A DNA stretch of 64,000 nt from Vibrio barjaei (lineage in GTDB: Bacteria; Pseudomonadota; Gammaproteobacteria; Enterobacterales; Vibrionaceae). The stretch lies in NCBI RefSeq assembly GCF_001639065.2, contig NZ_LQXO02000005.1:62001-126000 (forward strand), written 5' to 3'. The notes under the pieces are model-generated. The model was not told where the DNA came from and did not search any database. It saw only the letters and a program-made list of their open reading frames with translations. Position 1 is the first letter of the stretch, and each line of letters begins with the position of its first letter. Shown here piece after piece: positions 53,163 through 63,139 of the stretch. The position numbers and the translations under genes are program-made.

Positions 53163-53844
53163 TTAAACCACCATAATCATTGATAATGCCGTATTCCAAG
53201 GACATATTTTTAATGTCCATTCCCTTAGGTACCGCATACTTTTGTTGACCAAAAGGTGGCGTCATTTTGAACCTATCATCGAGTATTTTAGATACACTGC
53301 CATTAATGACCTTTAGGTGACCAAGGCTTAGGTAATAAGGGGTATTGTTCGTTGATTGAAGGTATTTTTTCCCGTCTTCTTCAATGATGTTCCAAGACAG
53401 CTGTTTAGCTGCATCAAGAAGCCCGGTCATATCTAATTGGTCGGGACGAACGATGACCTTGATCCGAGTTCTGACGGCAATATTTAGCTGGTTCTGGTCA
53501 GTTTCCGCTTTCTTAGGGATCTCTTGTACCGAAAGGAAGAAAATGCTCTCTCTATCTTTGGCTAGTTTGTTTTCAATCGGTAGAATTCTCACAAAACCTT
53601 GTTCATTAGCGCCTAGCTTAAAGATAGGTGGCGTAAGTACTAGCGGCAGGTCCCGAGTGTTGCCATCGCTATCCTCAATCCAAGATTGCACCAGATATTC
53701 ACTTGCAGAATCATTGATGATGTCAACTTGATGTTCTTTGGTTGTTGTAATTATCTCCCTAGTATTAATAGGGCGCACTCCCGCGTGCGCTTCAATAATT
53801 GGAAATAGACTAACAACAATGACTAATAACGATCTCAATAACAT
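53137..53844 (-). CDS. periplasmic fimbrial chaperone (PapD family)
   Basis: 235 residues with signal peptide (to EAHAG). The first Ig domain has YLVQSWIEDSDG and PPIFKLGANEQGFVRIL; the family signature is DRESIFFLSVQEIP. The second domain contains YLSLGHLKVING. It donates a strand to pilin subunits and hands them to the usher, encoded 8 bp upstream on the same strand. Downstream it overlaps the OmpA-like gene. Confidence 0.93.
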   Translation of the reverse strand: MLLRSLLVIVVSLFPIIEAHAGVRPINTREIITTTKEHQVDIINDSASEYLVQSWIEDSDGNTRDLPLVLTPPIFKLGANEQGFVRILPIENKLAKDRESIFFLSVQEIPKKAETDQNQLNIAVRTRIKVIVRPDQLDMTGLLDAAKQLSWNIIEEDGKKYLQSTNNTPYYLSLGHLKVINGSVSKILDDRFKMTPPFGQQKYAVPKGMDIKNMSLEYGIINDYGGLSEIQTVNF

Positions 53845-53852
53845 ATTTGTAC

Positions 53853-56273
53853 CTAATTACAGCTTCGCTCAACGATGTCCTGCAAACTTTTAGAGTCAGG
53901 ACTTACACTGATTGAAAATTCACAAAGACCAGAACCAACAACAAAAGTTGCTGATTGGTCAGGTTTAATCCCTGACAGATAAACAATATTGTCAGTACCA
54001 ACAAATGACATCTCATCTGATTGGTTATCGAGTGAAACAACAGGTTCTCCAAATAGGTTTGCGTCTGTATTAAGTTTCACCAGTACACGTTTACCTACAC
54101 GAGCTTTCAGATCTATAAGGACCGTAGAGCCTCGTCTTGGAACGTAGTTTTTGCTGAACTCCACTAATTGAACGTCTGAGTTCTCTTCTGCATTGATGTA
54201 GACTTTATTAGAGCCGTAATCATTTGAGTAAGGAATAACAGCAATACCGTCCTTGTTTGTCCTGAGTGTTGGGTTGTGATTAACAATCAGATTCTCCGCA
54301 TCATCCACCTTTACAACTGCGGTGGTTTCCCCTAGATACTGAGCTGCAACAATTCCCCCGTCATAGATGAGTAAACCACCGTTGGCGCTGAGACTCCCTG
54401 ACGTTGTCTCTCCATTAGATTCGACATTTGCAGAAAACTGACCGTAAGGTGTCGAGTTTCTTACCATGGCCGAGACGGAAGTATTGCCAGTTTTTGTATC
54501 ATTTGAGGTTTGACTGACTGTCGTGCTGTAGTCGTAATTTCCGGTTCTACCGTTGTACGACAACTGATTATTAAGTGCACCAGTGTTTTGCTCGTGTGTT
54601 GATGAGAACACCACACTAGAGTCGTTGTTTTCCCCAAATGGTAACGATAGAGATAAACCAATTCTCTTATCACTAGTCACACCATAATTGGTTTGCACAG
54701 TGTCACTAATCGTGTAATTCATACCAACGGAAACACGACCAAGATTAAAATTCAAAGATGAGTACAGTGATGTGCCACTCAAGGATGAATTGTGGTAGGT
54801 GTCATACTTATATGATAAGTACAATGTTGCTTCACTAATGGGTTGGTTCACCGATACCTCAAATCGGTTACGCAGTCCAAGTCGAGTCTGTTCATTACTG
54901 TCCATGTCACTTGCTGTAGAGACAAACTCTTCGAAGCTTAGAAAATCGGGCGATCGGTATTGATAACCAACCAACTGTAAACTGGTTGCTGAACGGTAGA
55001 ATTGTTTCGCATACAAGCTCTTTAAGATAAATCCGCTGTGTTGTTGGTTATCCTCAAAACTCGTATAACGTGTTGCGCCACTTTCAAAAGACATAGCTCC
55101 AAATTGGCCTAAGTCATAGGTCACGCCCAGTTCGCCGTAATAATATTGCTCGGAAAGTAATGATGAGAATTTAGGCGTAATCACGCCCAGTCCATACTCT
55201 AGACCGCCTGTTAATACCGCTGGCTGAACAGAAGAGTTCGAATTACGGTATTGACCTGCTGAGACGGAGTAATTAAAGCTGCCCTCACGAAGTAGGGATG
55301 GTAGCTTAGTAAATGGAATAGTTCTGCGTCGAATTTGACCGTTACTTTCTTCGATGACGAGCTCTAAATCGGCACCTGTACTTGAAACGTCAAGATCATC
55401 AATTTCAAACTCACCAGGTGGCACAACGCGACTGTATAGTACGAGTCCGTTTTGGAGCACGGTAACTTTGGCCGAACTTAAGGCGACATCTTTAAGAACG
55501 GGAACGTAATTATTCCAGTGAGATTTATACATTCCGGTTGCTTTAGCAAGACTAAGGCCCGTTAGTGGTAGTGAGCCGTTAATCGCGGAGATGTTGCTTG
55601 AACGAATTTCACCGAAATTGGCTCTAGAAGTAATGCTATCTATATCTCTATATACAAAGAAATCACTCAAGTTCGAGCTAAATGCATCGCCATTCTTATA
55701 GAGGTTACCGCCGCCTTTGAGTCGCCACATGCCAAATGTTGCCAACCCTTGAACACCGAGGTAGCCATTAACGGCGGATGAATTGCTTGTTCCGCTAATA
55801 TAAGAGTTGTAATTCAGCTTAACGCTGTTGACACCCTGATCCCATTTAGATGGAGGTGTCTTCAATTTACCGTCTTTCTTCTCGATGTTAATGTCGGGTA
55901 TAGTAAGCACGAGCAGCGATTGTGAAGAAATATAGTTAGCCGTCGCCATCGGGCTGATGTCTGTGACGGTATAGCAGCTTTTTCCAACTTCCGGCAGTTT
56001 AATATTTAAATCCAGCAGTTGAATTTTCGAAAGACAAGGTTGGATATCGTTGGCAGCAGATTGTTTGAACTCGACAAGCATACGTTGAGAACTAAGCCCA
56101 TTGAGCTCAACATCGATCATGTGCTCACCAGGTGCAATAGCTTGTTCAAACCAGCGTGTATCAAGTTTTTCACCAGAAATATCGCTATTCATAAAGCTCA
56201 AGTCGAAGTCTGAACCGAACACTTGATATGAAAGCAATAGTGCGATGAAGCCTAAAAATTGATGATTCTTCAT
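53853..56273 (-). CDS. fimbrial outer-membrane usher
   Basis: 806 residues with signal peptide (to YQVFG). The N-terminal usher domain (FDLSFMNSDI, IAPGEHMIDVELNG), the 24-strand pore region (FATFG-like LATFGMWRLKGGGN, PPGEFEIDDLD with S/TGADLELVIEE), plug, and C-terminal domains (PRRGSTVLIDLKARVGKRVLV, FSISVSPD) are visible. Length is near the usual 800-850. It secretes and assembles the pilins made by the neighbouring genes. Confidence 0.94.
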   Translation of the reverse strand: MKNHQFLGFIALLLSYQVFGSDFDLSFMNSDISGEKLDTRWFEQAIAPGEHMIDVELNGLSSQRMLVEFKQSAANDIQPCLSKIQLLDLNIKLPEVGKSCYTVTDISPMATANYISSQSLLVLTIPDINIEKKDGKLKTPPSKWDQGVNSVKLNYNSYISGTSNSSAVNGYLGVQGLATFGMWRLKGGGNLYKNGDAFSSNLSDFFVYRDIDSITSRANFGEIRSSNISAINGSLPLTGLSLAKATGMYKSHWNNYVPVLKDVALSSAKVTVLQNGLVLYSRVVPPGEFEIDDLDVSSTGADLELVIEESNGQIRRRTIPFTKLPSLLREGSFNYSVSAGQYRNSNSSVQPAVLTGGLEYGLGVITPKFSSLLSEQYYYGELGVTYDLGQFGAMSFESGATRYTSFEDNQQHSGFILKSLYAKQFYRSATSLQLVGYQYRSPDFLSFEEFVSTASDMDSNEQTRLGLRNRFEVSVNQPISEATLYLSYKYDTYHNSSLSGTSLYSSLNFNLGRVSVGMNYTISDTVQTNYGVTSDKRIGLSLSLPFGENNDSSVVFSSTHEQNTGALNNQLSYNGRTGNYDYSTTVSQTSNDTKTGNTSVSAMVRNSTPYGQFSANVESNGETTSGSLSANGGLLIYDGGIVAAQYLGETTAVVKVDDAENLIVNHNPTLRTNKDGIAVIPYSNDYGSNKVYINAEENSDVQLVEFSKNYVPRRGSTVLIDLKARVGKRVLVKLNTDANLFGEPVVSLDNQSDEMSFVGTDNIVYLSGIKPDQSATFVVGSGLCEFSISVSPDSKSLQDIVERSCN

Positions 56274-56346
56274 GCTGTACCGACAGAAATCAGGGAGTCA
56301 GCTCCGAAGAGGAACTGACTCCGGGTGGTATGCGAACGCGTAAGCT

Positions 56347-56934
56347 TTAGTTGTATTCGATGGTGTAGTTTGCTACTGAAGTTACGGTACCTGCAGTAGG
56401 TGCAGAGCCACTTACATTGACATAAGCTGCGTTGAAATTGAGGATGTAAGATTCTGCAGTTTCTGCACTTGTTGGAAGCGTTGTTTCGTCAGCTTTATTG
56501 CTACCACCGTTAATATCGATGATACTAACGCCATCTTCCTTGAGTAGTTGGATACCTACACCACCAGCAGGAGTAGTGCTAGCTGTGTTTTTTAGTACGT
56601 ATTGGTTTGCTGGATCACCAACACCGGAAAAAGCAACACGCATTTTTTCAGCTGTGGTAGTTTGGCTCTTACAATCGGTTAGTGTGATGGTAAATGCTGT
56701 CATACCAGCTAAGTCACCTTTAGTCGTGCCAATACTTCCTGTAGTAATGCTTGGCAGTGTCACGTTTAGATTAGTAGAAGCGCTACCACCACCGGTTGCA
56801 CCACCAGTAACGGTACATGAAGCAGCAGTTACTTTACCGTTGAAAGTAATAGTGCCATCAGCGGCGTAAGAACCTGCACTAACTAGTAATATGCTGCTAG
56901 CTAAAACACTTTTAATCAGAACACTTTTTTTCAT
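56347..56934 (-). CDS. major fimbrial subunit (type 1 pilin family)
   Basis: 195 residues. The signal peptide ends at GSYA and the mature protein begins ADGTITFNGKVTAASCTV. The Cys pair (AASC and LTDCKSQ) and the donor-strand partner end VTSVANYTIEYN are typical of type 1 pilins. It is the first gene of the pilin-usher-chaperone-OmpA operon; a gap of 73 bp precedes the usher. Confidence 0.92.
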   Translation of the reverse strand: MKKSVLIKSVLASSILLVSAGSYAADGTITFNGKVTAASCTVTGGATGGGSASTNLNVTLPSITTGSIGTTKGDLAGMTAFTITLTDCKSQTTTAEKMRVAFSGVGDPANQYVLKNTASTTPAGGVGIQLLKEDGVSIIDINGGSNKADETTLPTSAETAESYILNFNAAYVNVSGSAPTAGTVTSVANYTIEYN

Positions 56935-57259
56935 TCGATATATCCTTTTGGAATTTGAAATTTACAATAATACCTAATAACACTGATATAGTTTTCTGCC
57001 TCCCATAACAAAGGCATGTTCTATTTTACTTAACGGTTTAAAGATGTTGATGAGAATTAACGTGCCTGGTTGTAGTATTATTCTCACACAGGTGTCAGAT
57101 AACTGTATTTAGTGTTTTTTGGAGATGTATAATTGATTGAAACTAGAAGAGTTTACTTTAGAAAAGATAAGAAATAGTTTGGTTTATATCAGAGAGATTT
57201 TTACCAGTCGTTTCCTTTTGGACACTCGCTAAAGAAAATTCAATGAGCTTACTCTTGTA
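56935..57259. other. fimbrial promoter region
   Basis: 325 bp, AT-rich, with no gene. It must hold the promoter of the pilin operon and the end of the convergent-side LysR gene. I see no invertible element: no matching inverted repeats flank a promoter-sized segment. No clear terminator for the LysR gene is seen. Confidence 0.5.
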
Positions 57260-58180
57260 CTACTCGTAAATACTCTCAAACAAGCTACAAGTAGAAGGAG
57301 GAGACTTTAGAATCTGTGATATGCTGTTATAAAAAATATTGGTTAACATTTCATTTTGTTGAGCATGATGGTAGAGGCCAATGATTATACCTCTTGTAGG
57401 AAGTTGCCATAATATATGTGGTGAACGATAATAGTCGGCGATGATTTTTGGTACGATAAAACATAGCTTCTGTTGGTTAACCAATTTCATCGCAGTACTT
57501 AAATTATCTACGACGAAAGAATGTTTTATTGGAATGCCATTCTTTTCTGCTATATCGAAAAAGTTGGACTCAACATCATTCCAGTCTTTGAGTCGAAGAA
57601 ACATAAATTCACGTTCTTGTGATAGTTGCTCCAAAGGTTTGTTAGTATCTTCTTGAGGACAAATCACAACAAGTTTAGTTGCAGTAATGCGCTTGTATCG
57701 AATTTTTCCTGGGTGGTAAACAAGATTCAAGTGAATGCCAAAATCTATTTTCTCATCTTGAAGGTGTTGATTTGTCTGAGAATCCCATGTCATCAGTTCG
57801 ATCTTTGCACTGGGGAATTGTTTTGATAACTGTAGTGATATCTCGTCACCATATAGCTCCATTAGTATGTGTGTAATAGCTACTTTTATAGGCTTACGAT
57901 AATTTTCATTTGAAATAGTATTCCTAGAGGTTAAAGTGTGACGTATGTCACTTAGCATTTGTTCTATCTCGGGGGCAATATTTTTGACATATTCAGTAGG
58001 AAGCATCCGATTATTTGAACGTACAAAAAGAGGGTCATCTAATTGCTCTCTGAGCTTAGAAATATCCTTACTTACGGAACTCGTCGTTTTACCAAGCTTT
58101 CGCCCCGCTTCTGACAAACTCTGCGTGTAATATACTTCAAGTAGTGTATATAGTAACTGAAGGTTTTCTACCTGTTTCAT
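57260..58180 (-). CDS. LysR-family regulator near the fimbrial operon
   Basis: 306 residues. The HTH is AGRKLGKTTSSVSKDISKLR followed by DDPLFVRSNNRMLPTE; an effector domain starts at KPIKVAITHILMELYGD. LysR proteins of this ToxR-spacing type differ from the GcvA branch. It lies upstream of and on the same strand as the pilin operon and divergent from the hybrid kinase, so it could control either. Confidence 0.85.
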   Translation of the reverse strand: MKQVENLQLLYTLLEVYYTQSLSEAGRKLGKTTSSVSKDISKLREQLDDPLFVRSNNRMLPTEYVKNIAPEIEQMLSDIRHTLTSRNTISNENYRKPIKVAITHILMELYGDEISLQLSKQFPSAKIELMTWDSQTNQHLQDEKIDFGIHLNLVYHPGKIRYKRITATKLVVICPQEDTNKPLEQLSQEREFMFLRLKDWNDVESNFFDIAEKNGIPIKHSFVVDNLSTAMKLVNQQKLCFIVPKIIADYYRSPHILWQLPTRGIIIGLYHHAQQNEMLTNIFYNSISQILKSPPSTCSLFESIYE

Positions 58181-58315
58181 AGGTTAAGAGCTCTCAAAAA
58201 ATAGAACATACTGTCATGTAGTATATTTCGTACTTGACGAGTCATCCAGTCTTACATCGAAATTTAGCGCAACAAGATAAGATTAAGGAATATTATTTCT
58301 TGTAGGCGTTATGTA

Positions 58316-60655
58316 ATGCGAAAATCATGCAGTTCATTTAAGACTATAGCTTTTATAGCTGTCTGTCTTATCCCTTCATTAGGATATGCATTTGGTGATT
58401 TTTCTTTAACTATAGATGATAAACCTAGTGATAGTGGACTCAGCCAATCAAATTACATTCGCTTCTTGGGGCAAGACTTTCTTAGTCTGAGGTCCTCACT
58501 CCGGGAGGAAGTAAGAATGTACCTACTTATTACACTGGGTTTAGCAATTTCGGCACTATCAGTATTGGTATTCTCGGTAAGAAATCGTTCGAAATTAGAC
58601 ACTGGCCGTAATGAAATACCGTCTTGGACGGAAAATATTATTTCCCAGCTTCCTAGCTTAATATTCCTAGAAAGTGACAAAGGTTTAGAGGGGTGTAACT
58701 GCCCTTACTATGATTCATGTCTAAAGTCTGGTGGTTGTGGCATTCACCAACAGATAGATGGACAGGAAGACAGTATTCACAATCTCAAAAACGCCCAATA
58801 TAAAAAACGATGTGAATTTGGTTTTATTGACAAAATCCGTGTCACTAAGCGGACGATACCAAACAGTCAAAAAATGCTGACGGTTGTTGATGATGTTACC
58901 TCTGAGTACCAGCAGCGCTCGGCACTCGAAAAAGCGCACTGGCTTGCAGAACAGGCTGTGCAAAGTCGTGAGCGTTTTCTGGCGACAATGAGTCATGAGC
59001 TAAGGACACCAATAGCATCCATGATTGGCTTATTGGAATTGTTGTCATATGAAAACCGAAACATTGCTGATGACTATAAACTCAAAAGCCTTATGTCCTC
59101 GGCGAAGAACTTGCAATTATTGGTTAACGACATTCTTGACTACAGCAAGTTAGATAGCCAAGGCATTTCTTTAGTCGAAGAATTTGTTTCATATACTGAC
59201 CTTTTAGGAGACTTGGTTCGATTGCATGAAGCCTCAGCGAGAGAACGGGGTCTTGTATTTGAAACTCAATGGGATAGCAGTGAGATCGAATTCATCCTAA
59301 CGGATGCCTTAAGGCTTAGCCAGATAGTCAACAACGTCCTTTCTAATGCGGTTAAGTTTACGGAACAAGGAAAAATAAAAGTTACGGTACGAGCCACTAA
59401 GGAGAACATCAGCATTATTGTTGATGACACGGGTATCGGAATTAGCCCAGATAAATTGGAATCGATATTTGACCCATTTCGTCAGGCAGATGATTCAATT
59501 GAGCGAAAATACGGTGGCACAGGTCTTGGATTAGCGATCGTTAAAAAACTCACTACGTTGATGTCGGGCTATATCTCGATTAACTCAACTGAAGGCGAAG
59601 GCTCGAGTGTCATGATCTCTTTGCCACTGAAAAGTTACGAGTATAAGAAAACAAAAATATGCTTTAACTACACAGGACAAAATACCCATATTAGTAACTG
59701 GTTCTCTTCATGCGAAGAAAAAGATAAATGCATAAAAATCATCGACTCTATTGACGAGTTGACGACTAAAGATGATAGAGACAGCTATATCCTGATTAAT
59801 GACAAACGTTTGGGTATGGGATTCAACGAAAAGTACGGAATCTGGGAAATTAGTACTGAACCTTTCTATCCAGATCTATTTTACAAGTGTAAAGAAAAGA
59901 TCGGTACCAAAAATCGAGGCTTTACTAGTGGTGGTGTCAACAACTTGGCAGGGCTAAAGGTATTAATAGCGGAAGATAATCCTATTAACCAATATATGTT
60001 GAGTGAGCAAATGGACCTGTTGGGCATTAATGCGGTGATTGTGTCAGATGGCCTTGAGGCAAAAAAGGAGTTGCAAGTAAATGGAGAGCACTACGATATG
60101 TTGATTACGGATGTCCACATGCCGAAGATGGATGGAATATCGTTAGTTAGATGGGTGAGAGAGAATTTATCGTCATTCAAGTACAAGCCTATCGTCGGCT
60201 GTACTGCTGAGCATTCGAAGTCGTTGCGCAGAAAAATGCTCGATTTTGATGACATTATTTTAAAGCCTTTCGAGGTTAAAAGGTTATTCGAAGTAATATC
60301 AAGTAACAAGGCGAAGTACAAAACTTCATCTGGCAAAAATCAGAAAATATCCAGTTATATGTCCACGTTATCTGATGATAAAAGGAAGCGCTTGGTCCAG
60401 GTATTTAGAGAAACAATGACCAACGACTTATATCTTTTAAAGTCGGCAGTTGATGAAGAGATAATCAGAAAAATCGCTCATAAAATAAAGGGTGGAGCTA
60501 ACTCAATAGGAGAGTTTGAAGTGGGCGATGTGGCAGGGCAATTAGAGAGTCAGTGTTTAGAATCGAGAAATATTGAGGAGATTCTTGAGGGTAAAAAGGT
60601 CTTGATCGAGGTTCTATCAAATAAATTGAGAGAAGTTGGAAGTAGTAATGTATAA
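58316..60655 (+). CDS. hybrid sensor histidine kinase with REC and Hpt domains (RocS/BvgS-like)
   Basis: 779 residues. A first hydrophobic segment (residues 9-25) and a second (about 68-88) flank a short periplasmic piece of only 45 residues. A Cys-rich PAS-like part follows (C127, C129, C135, C141, C166). The kinase core has His227 in FLATMSHELRTP, VNNVLSNAVKF, DDTGIGIS and GGTGLGLAIVKKL. The receiver has phospho-Asp599 in LITDVHMPKMDG, and the Hpt His722 is in AHKIKGGANSIG. It thus carries a full phosphorelay. The next gene starts inside its end (8-bp overlap). Large periplasmic sensor domains are absent, so sensing probably uses the Cys-rich cytoplasmic part. Confidence 0.92.
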   Translation: MRKSCSSFKTIAFIAVCLIPSLGYAFGDFSLTIDDKPSDSGLSQSNYIRFLGQDFLSLRSSLREEVRMYLLITLGLAISALSVLVFSVRNRSKLDTGRNEIPSWTENIISQLPSLIFLESDKGLEGCNCPYYDSCLKSGGCGIHQQIDGQEDSIHNLKNAQYKKRCEFGFIDKIRVTKRTIPNSQKMLTVVDDVTSEYQQRSALEKAHWLAEQAVQSRERFLATMSHELRTPIASMIGLLELLSYENRNIADDYKLKSLMSSAKNLQLLVNDILDYSKLDSQGISLVEEFVSYTDLLGDLVRLHEASARERGLVFETQWDSSEIEFILTDALRLSQIVNNVLSNAVKFTEQGKIKVTVRATKENISIIVDDTGIGISPDKLESIFDPFRQADDSIERKYGGTGLGLAIVKKLTTLMSGYISINSTEGEGSSVMISLPLKSYEYKKTKICFNYTGQNTHISNWFSSCEEKDKCIKIIDSIDELTTKDDRDSYILINDKRLGMGFNEKYGIWEISTEPFYPDLFYKCKEKIGTKNRGFTSGGVNNLAGLKVLIAEDNPINQYMLSEQMDLLGINAVIVSDGLEAKKELQVNGEHYDMLITDVHMPKMDGISLVRWVRENLSSFKYKPIVGCTAEHSKSLRRKMLDFDDIILKPFEVKRLFEVISSNKAKYKTSSGKNQKISSYMSTLSDDKRKRLVQVFRETMTNDLYLLKSAVDEEIIRKIAHKIKGGANSIGEFEVGDVAGQLESQCLESRNIEEILEGKKVLIEVLSNKLREVGSSNV

Positions 60656-61778
60656 CAGCGTTTTGTTGATTGACGATAGTAACATCGATAGAGAAGTAAC
60701 CAGCGTTTATTTAAACGATCTAGGAGCCGACACGATACAGCACGCAGCAAATGGAGAAGTTGCGTCTAGAATCTTAGCAACCGAGACATTTGAACTTATC
60801 ATTTGTGATGTCGATATGCCGGTTTGTGATGGCTTAGACTTCATAAAAAGGCTGGCTTCGATTGATAAATCCGTACCGATTTTGATGATCAGCTCTATTG
60901 CACAAGGTTTTTCTCAATCGGTGGTACTAATGGCGAATCAGTTAGGGTTTAAACACGTTAACTTTCTACAGAAGCCATTTTGTATTGATACGCTAGAGGA
61001 GACTTTGCAGTCACTGATGTTGAGCGAAAGTGTCCGGCCTAATGGACTCGATGACGACTTTCAACTGCATGAGTTACTTACGGCGTTATACCGAAACCAG
61101 ATAGTGAATTACTACCAAAAAAAGGTTGCGCTGGATTCACAGCAAGTCGTTGGTTATGAGGTACTATCTCGTTTCGAGCATCCTATACAAGGCACGATAC
61201 CCGCGGCACGATTCTTAACGGATGACCTACCAACAAGCTTCTATTGCCAACTCTTTTTACTCAGCTTGGAGAAGGCGATTCGTTACTGGAAATCAAATAA
61301 CGTCGATGTGACATTTTCTATTAATGCACCGCCGGATATTTTCTCTAATCCAGGAATGGTGAGTTCCATCATTGATCTAGTCGAATCGTTTGGTTTTGAA
61401 TTTAACAACATCATTATCGAAATTACGGAGGGGAGAAGTTACTTGTTAGATAGTGCATTTCTATACGCATTCAACAAGTTATCTCTAGTTGGTGTGAAGT
61501 TCTCAATCGATGATTTTGGTGACGACCATGCGACTTTTAGAAAGCTAGCGAATCTTTCGTTTCATGAGCTAAAGATATCTAGGCAGCTTTTGTTGGCAGG
61601 AAATGAAAATGAAAAAACGTACGCGTTGATAAAAAATATAGTCTCAGTTTGTCGAGAACTGAATATCCAAACGGTGGCAGAAGGAGTAGAAAATCATGAC
61701 CTGCTTCAATTAGCCCAAGAGCTAAGGTTTGATATATGTCAGGGTTTTTTGTTGGGTAAACCAAGCCCAAAAGTATAG
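60648..61778 (+). CDS. response regulator with EAL phosphodiesterase domain (RocR-like)
   Basis: 376 residues from the ATG at 60648, overlapping the kinase gene. The receiver has LIDDSN and phospho-Asp54 in IICDVDMP. The EAL domain (from about 145) shows the signature as EVL (residues 171-173, EVLSRFEHP), FSINAPP (Asn), IIIEITEG (Glu), SIDDFGDDHATF (Asp pair), LKISRQLL (Lys) and TVAEGVENHD (Glu), CQGFLLGKP. All catalytic positions I can check are kept, so it should cleave c-di-GMP. This links the phosphorelay to second-messenger control of fimbriae. Confidence 0.92.
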   Translation: MYNSVLLIDDSNIDREVTSVYLNDLGADTIQHAANGEVASRILATETFELIICDVDMPVCDGLDFIKRLASIDKSVPILMISSIAQGFSQSVVLMANQLGFKHVNFLQKPFCIDTLEETLQSLMLSESVRPNGLDDDFQLHELLTALYRNQIVNYYQKKVALDSQQVVGYEVLSRFEHPIQGTIPAARFLTDDLPTSFYCQLFLLSLEKAIRYWKSNNVDVTFSINAPPDIFSNPGMVSSIIDLVESFGFEFNNIIIEITEGRSYLLDSAFLYAFNKLSLVGVKFSIDDFGDDHATFRKLANLSFHELKISRQLLLAGNENEKTYALIKNIVSVCRELNIQTVAEGVENHDLLQLAQELRFDICQGFLLGKPSPKV

Positions 61779-61789
61779 AGGTTTAATGA

Positions 61790-62389
61790 ATGAATATTTT
61801 GATCGTTGATGATCATCCGCTAGTGTGTGCGGCGCTCGAAAATGTAATTGAAGAGAACTTTGAAAATGTTGTTGTTGAACAAGCGTTTAATGCCAAAAAA
61901 GCGTTGTCTTTTTTGGCTGAGAATAAGATTGATATCCTCGTATTAGATATTGAGTTGGGTGATGATGATGGTTTCGATTTACTTCACAAAGCAAAACGGT
62001 TTGGCTTTGATGGTAAAGTCATTGTTATTTCGAGTAAAGATGAAAAATTGTGTTCTGATTTAGCAGTCAGTGCAGGAGCTTCCGGTTACTTGGACAAAAA
62101 AGAAAGTGTTTCTCGAGTTGCTGATGCGATTAAAGCAGTAAATAGTGGTTATACCTATTTTCGCCAAATCAATACGACCACTTCTCACGGCAACGGAACA
62201 ATCAAGCTATCTACTCGTGAGAGTGCTGTGCTTCGGCTGTTATTGGATGGACATACAAACAAAGAAATTGCTCGAAGGATGAACATTAGTGAGAAGACGG
62301 TTAGTACTTACAAACGTCGAATTCTAGACAAATACGATGTGCGTTCTGTGTTTATGCTTGTCAAAAACTCGAGCTATATCTTAAAGTGA
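61790..62389 (+). CDS. LuxR/NarL-type response regulator (RocA-like)
   Basis: 199 residues, 11 bp after the EAL gene. Receiver: LIVDDHPLV (acidic pair), phospho-Asp53 in LVLDIEL, Lys in GYLDKKES. C-terminal HTH: LSTRESAVLRLLLDGHTNKE, ISEKTVSTYKRRIL. All key residues are intact. It is a plausible output of the hybrid kinase and activator of the fimbrial promoter. Confidence 0.92.
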   Translation: MNILIVDDHPLVCAALENVIEENFENVVVEQAFNAKKALSFLAENKIDILVLDIELGDDDGFDLLHKAKRFGFDGKVIVISSKDEKLCSDLAVSAGASGYLDKKESVSRVADAIKAVNSGYTYFRQINTTTSHGNGTIKLSTRESAVLRLLLDGHTNKEIARRMNISEKTVSTYKRRILDKYDVRSVFMLVKNSSYILK

Positions 62390-62491
62390 TTTCTTTTTAG
62401 GAAAACTAGCTTTTCCCCGCAGTGAAACAAATTTAAATACTATGGCGCCTCGGTAATGGATTACTCAAGTTAATTAATCTACGAGGTAGTC

Positions 62492-63115
62492 ATGTTACAA
62501 GAAAATTCTATCAACTTTATTGTTGTCGAACCCCAACCATTATTACGTCAGTCATTAACCGAGCTTATTACCAATCAGTCATTCGCAGGTAACATCTATA
62601 GTCTTCGAGATTATTCTGATGTTCATACCATCACTCAAACTAAATCGGTGCACTGTATCCTGTTTGATCCAATGAGTGACCTATCTGCTGCGTCTGAGTT
62701 GATGACCTTTCTGTCAGAATCACGACCTCATATTTATACCATTGCTTATAGTATGAATACGTCTATGTCTTACATGCGACTATTTAACACTATGGGGATT
62801 ATGGGCGTCGTATCTCGTCTAGACTCAATCGAAACCCTAGAAGCTTGTCTAATGGCTGCGGCCAATGGCTATGCATTTAAAAAACATCAGAACCATGAGC
62901 AAGTTAATGAAGTTCAACTCTCAGACCGAGAATTAACAGTACTTAAATTACTTACTGAAGGCCATAGAAATAAAGAGGTAGCTCGTCGACTGAATATCAG
63001 TGATAAAACTGTCTCAACCTATAAAAAGAGAGTGTTAGAGAAATTTGACGTATCCAATATCATGGATCTTGTACCGAAAGTGAATGCTTGTGAGAGCTTT
63101 CTTACAGCGAGGTAG
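62492..63115 (+). CDS. LuxR-type regulator with degenerate receiver
   Basis: 207 residues; GAGG precedes the ATG. The HTH (LSDRELTVLKLLTEGHRNKE, ISDKTVSTYKKRVL) is closely related to that of the previous gene, so the two are paralogs. The receiver is altered: VVEPQPLLRQ replaces the DDHP acidic pair, and the Lys motif reads GVVSRLDS; an Asp remains in ILFDPMSD. It therefore probably works without phosphorylation, or as a modulator that competes for the same sites. Confidence 0.9.
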   Translation: MLQENSINFIVVEPQPLLRQSLTELITNQSFAGNIYSLRDYSDVHTITQTKSVHCILFDPMSDLSAASELMTFLSESRPHIYTIAYSMNTSMSYMRLFNTMGIMGVVSRLDSIETLEACLMAAANGYAFKKHQNHEQVNEVQLSDRELTVLKLLTEGHRNKEVARRLNISDKTVSTYKKRVLEKFDVSNIMDLVPKVNACESFLTAR

Positions 63116-63139
63116 CATAACTCCTATGATATGCATATC

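Noticed and set aside
56935..57259. Invertible fimbrial promoter (phase variation)
   Set aside because: I could find no pair of inverted repeats flanking a promoter-sized segment, and no recombinase gene is nearby.
62398..62416. Terminator GGAAAA-CTAGC-TTTTCC after the RocA-like gene
   Set aside because: Short A-T-rich stem without a U-tract; too weak to call.
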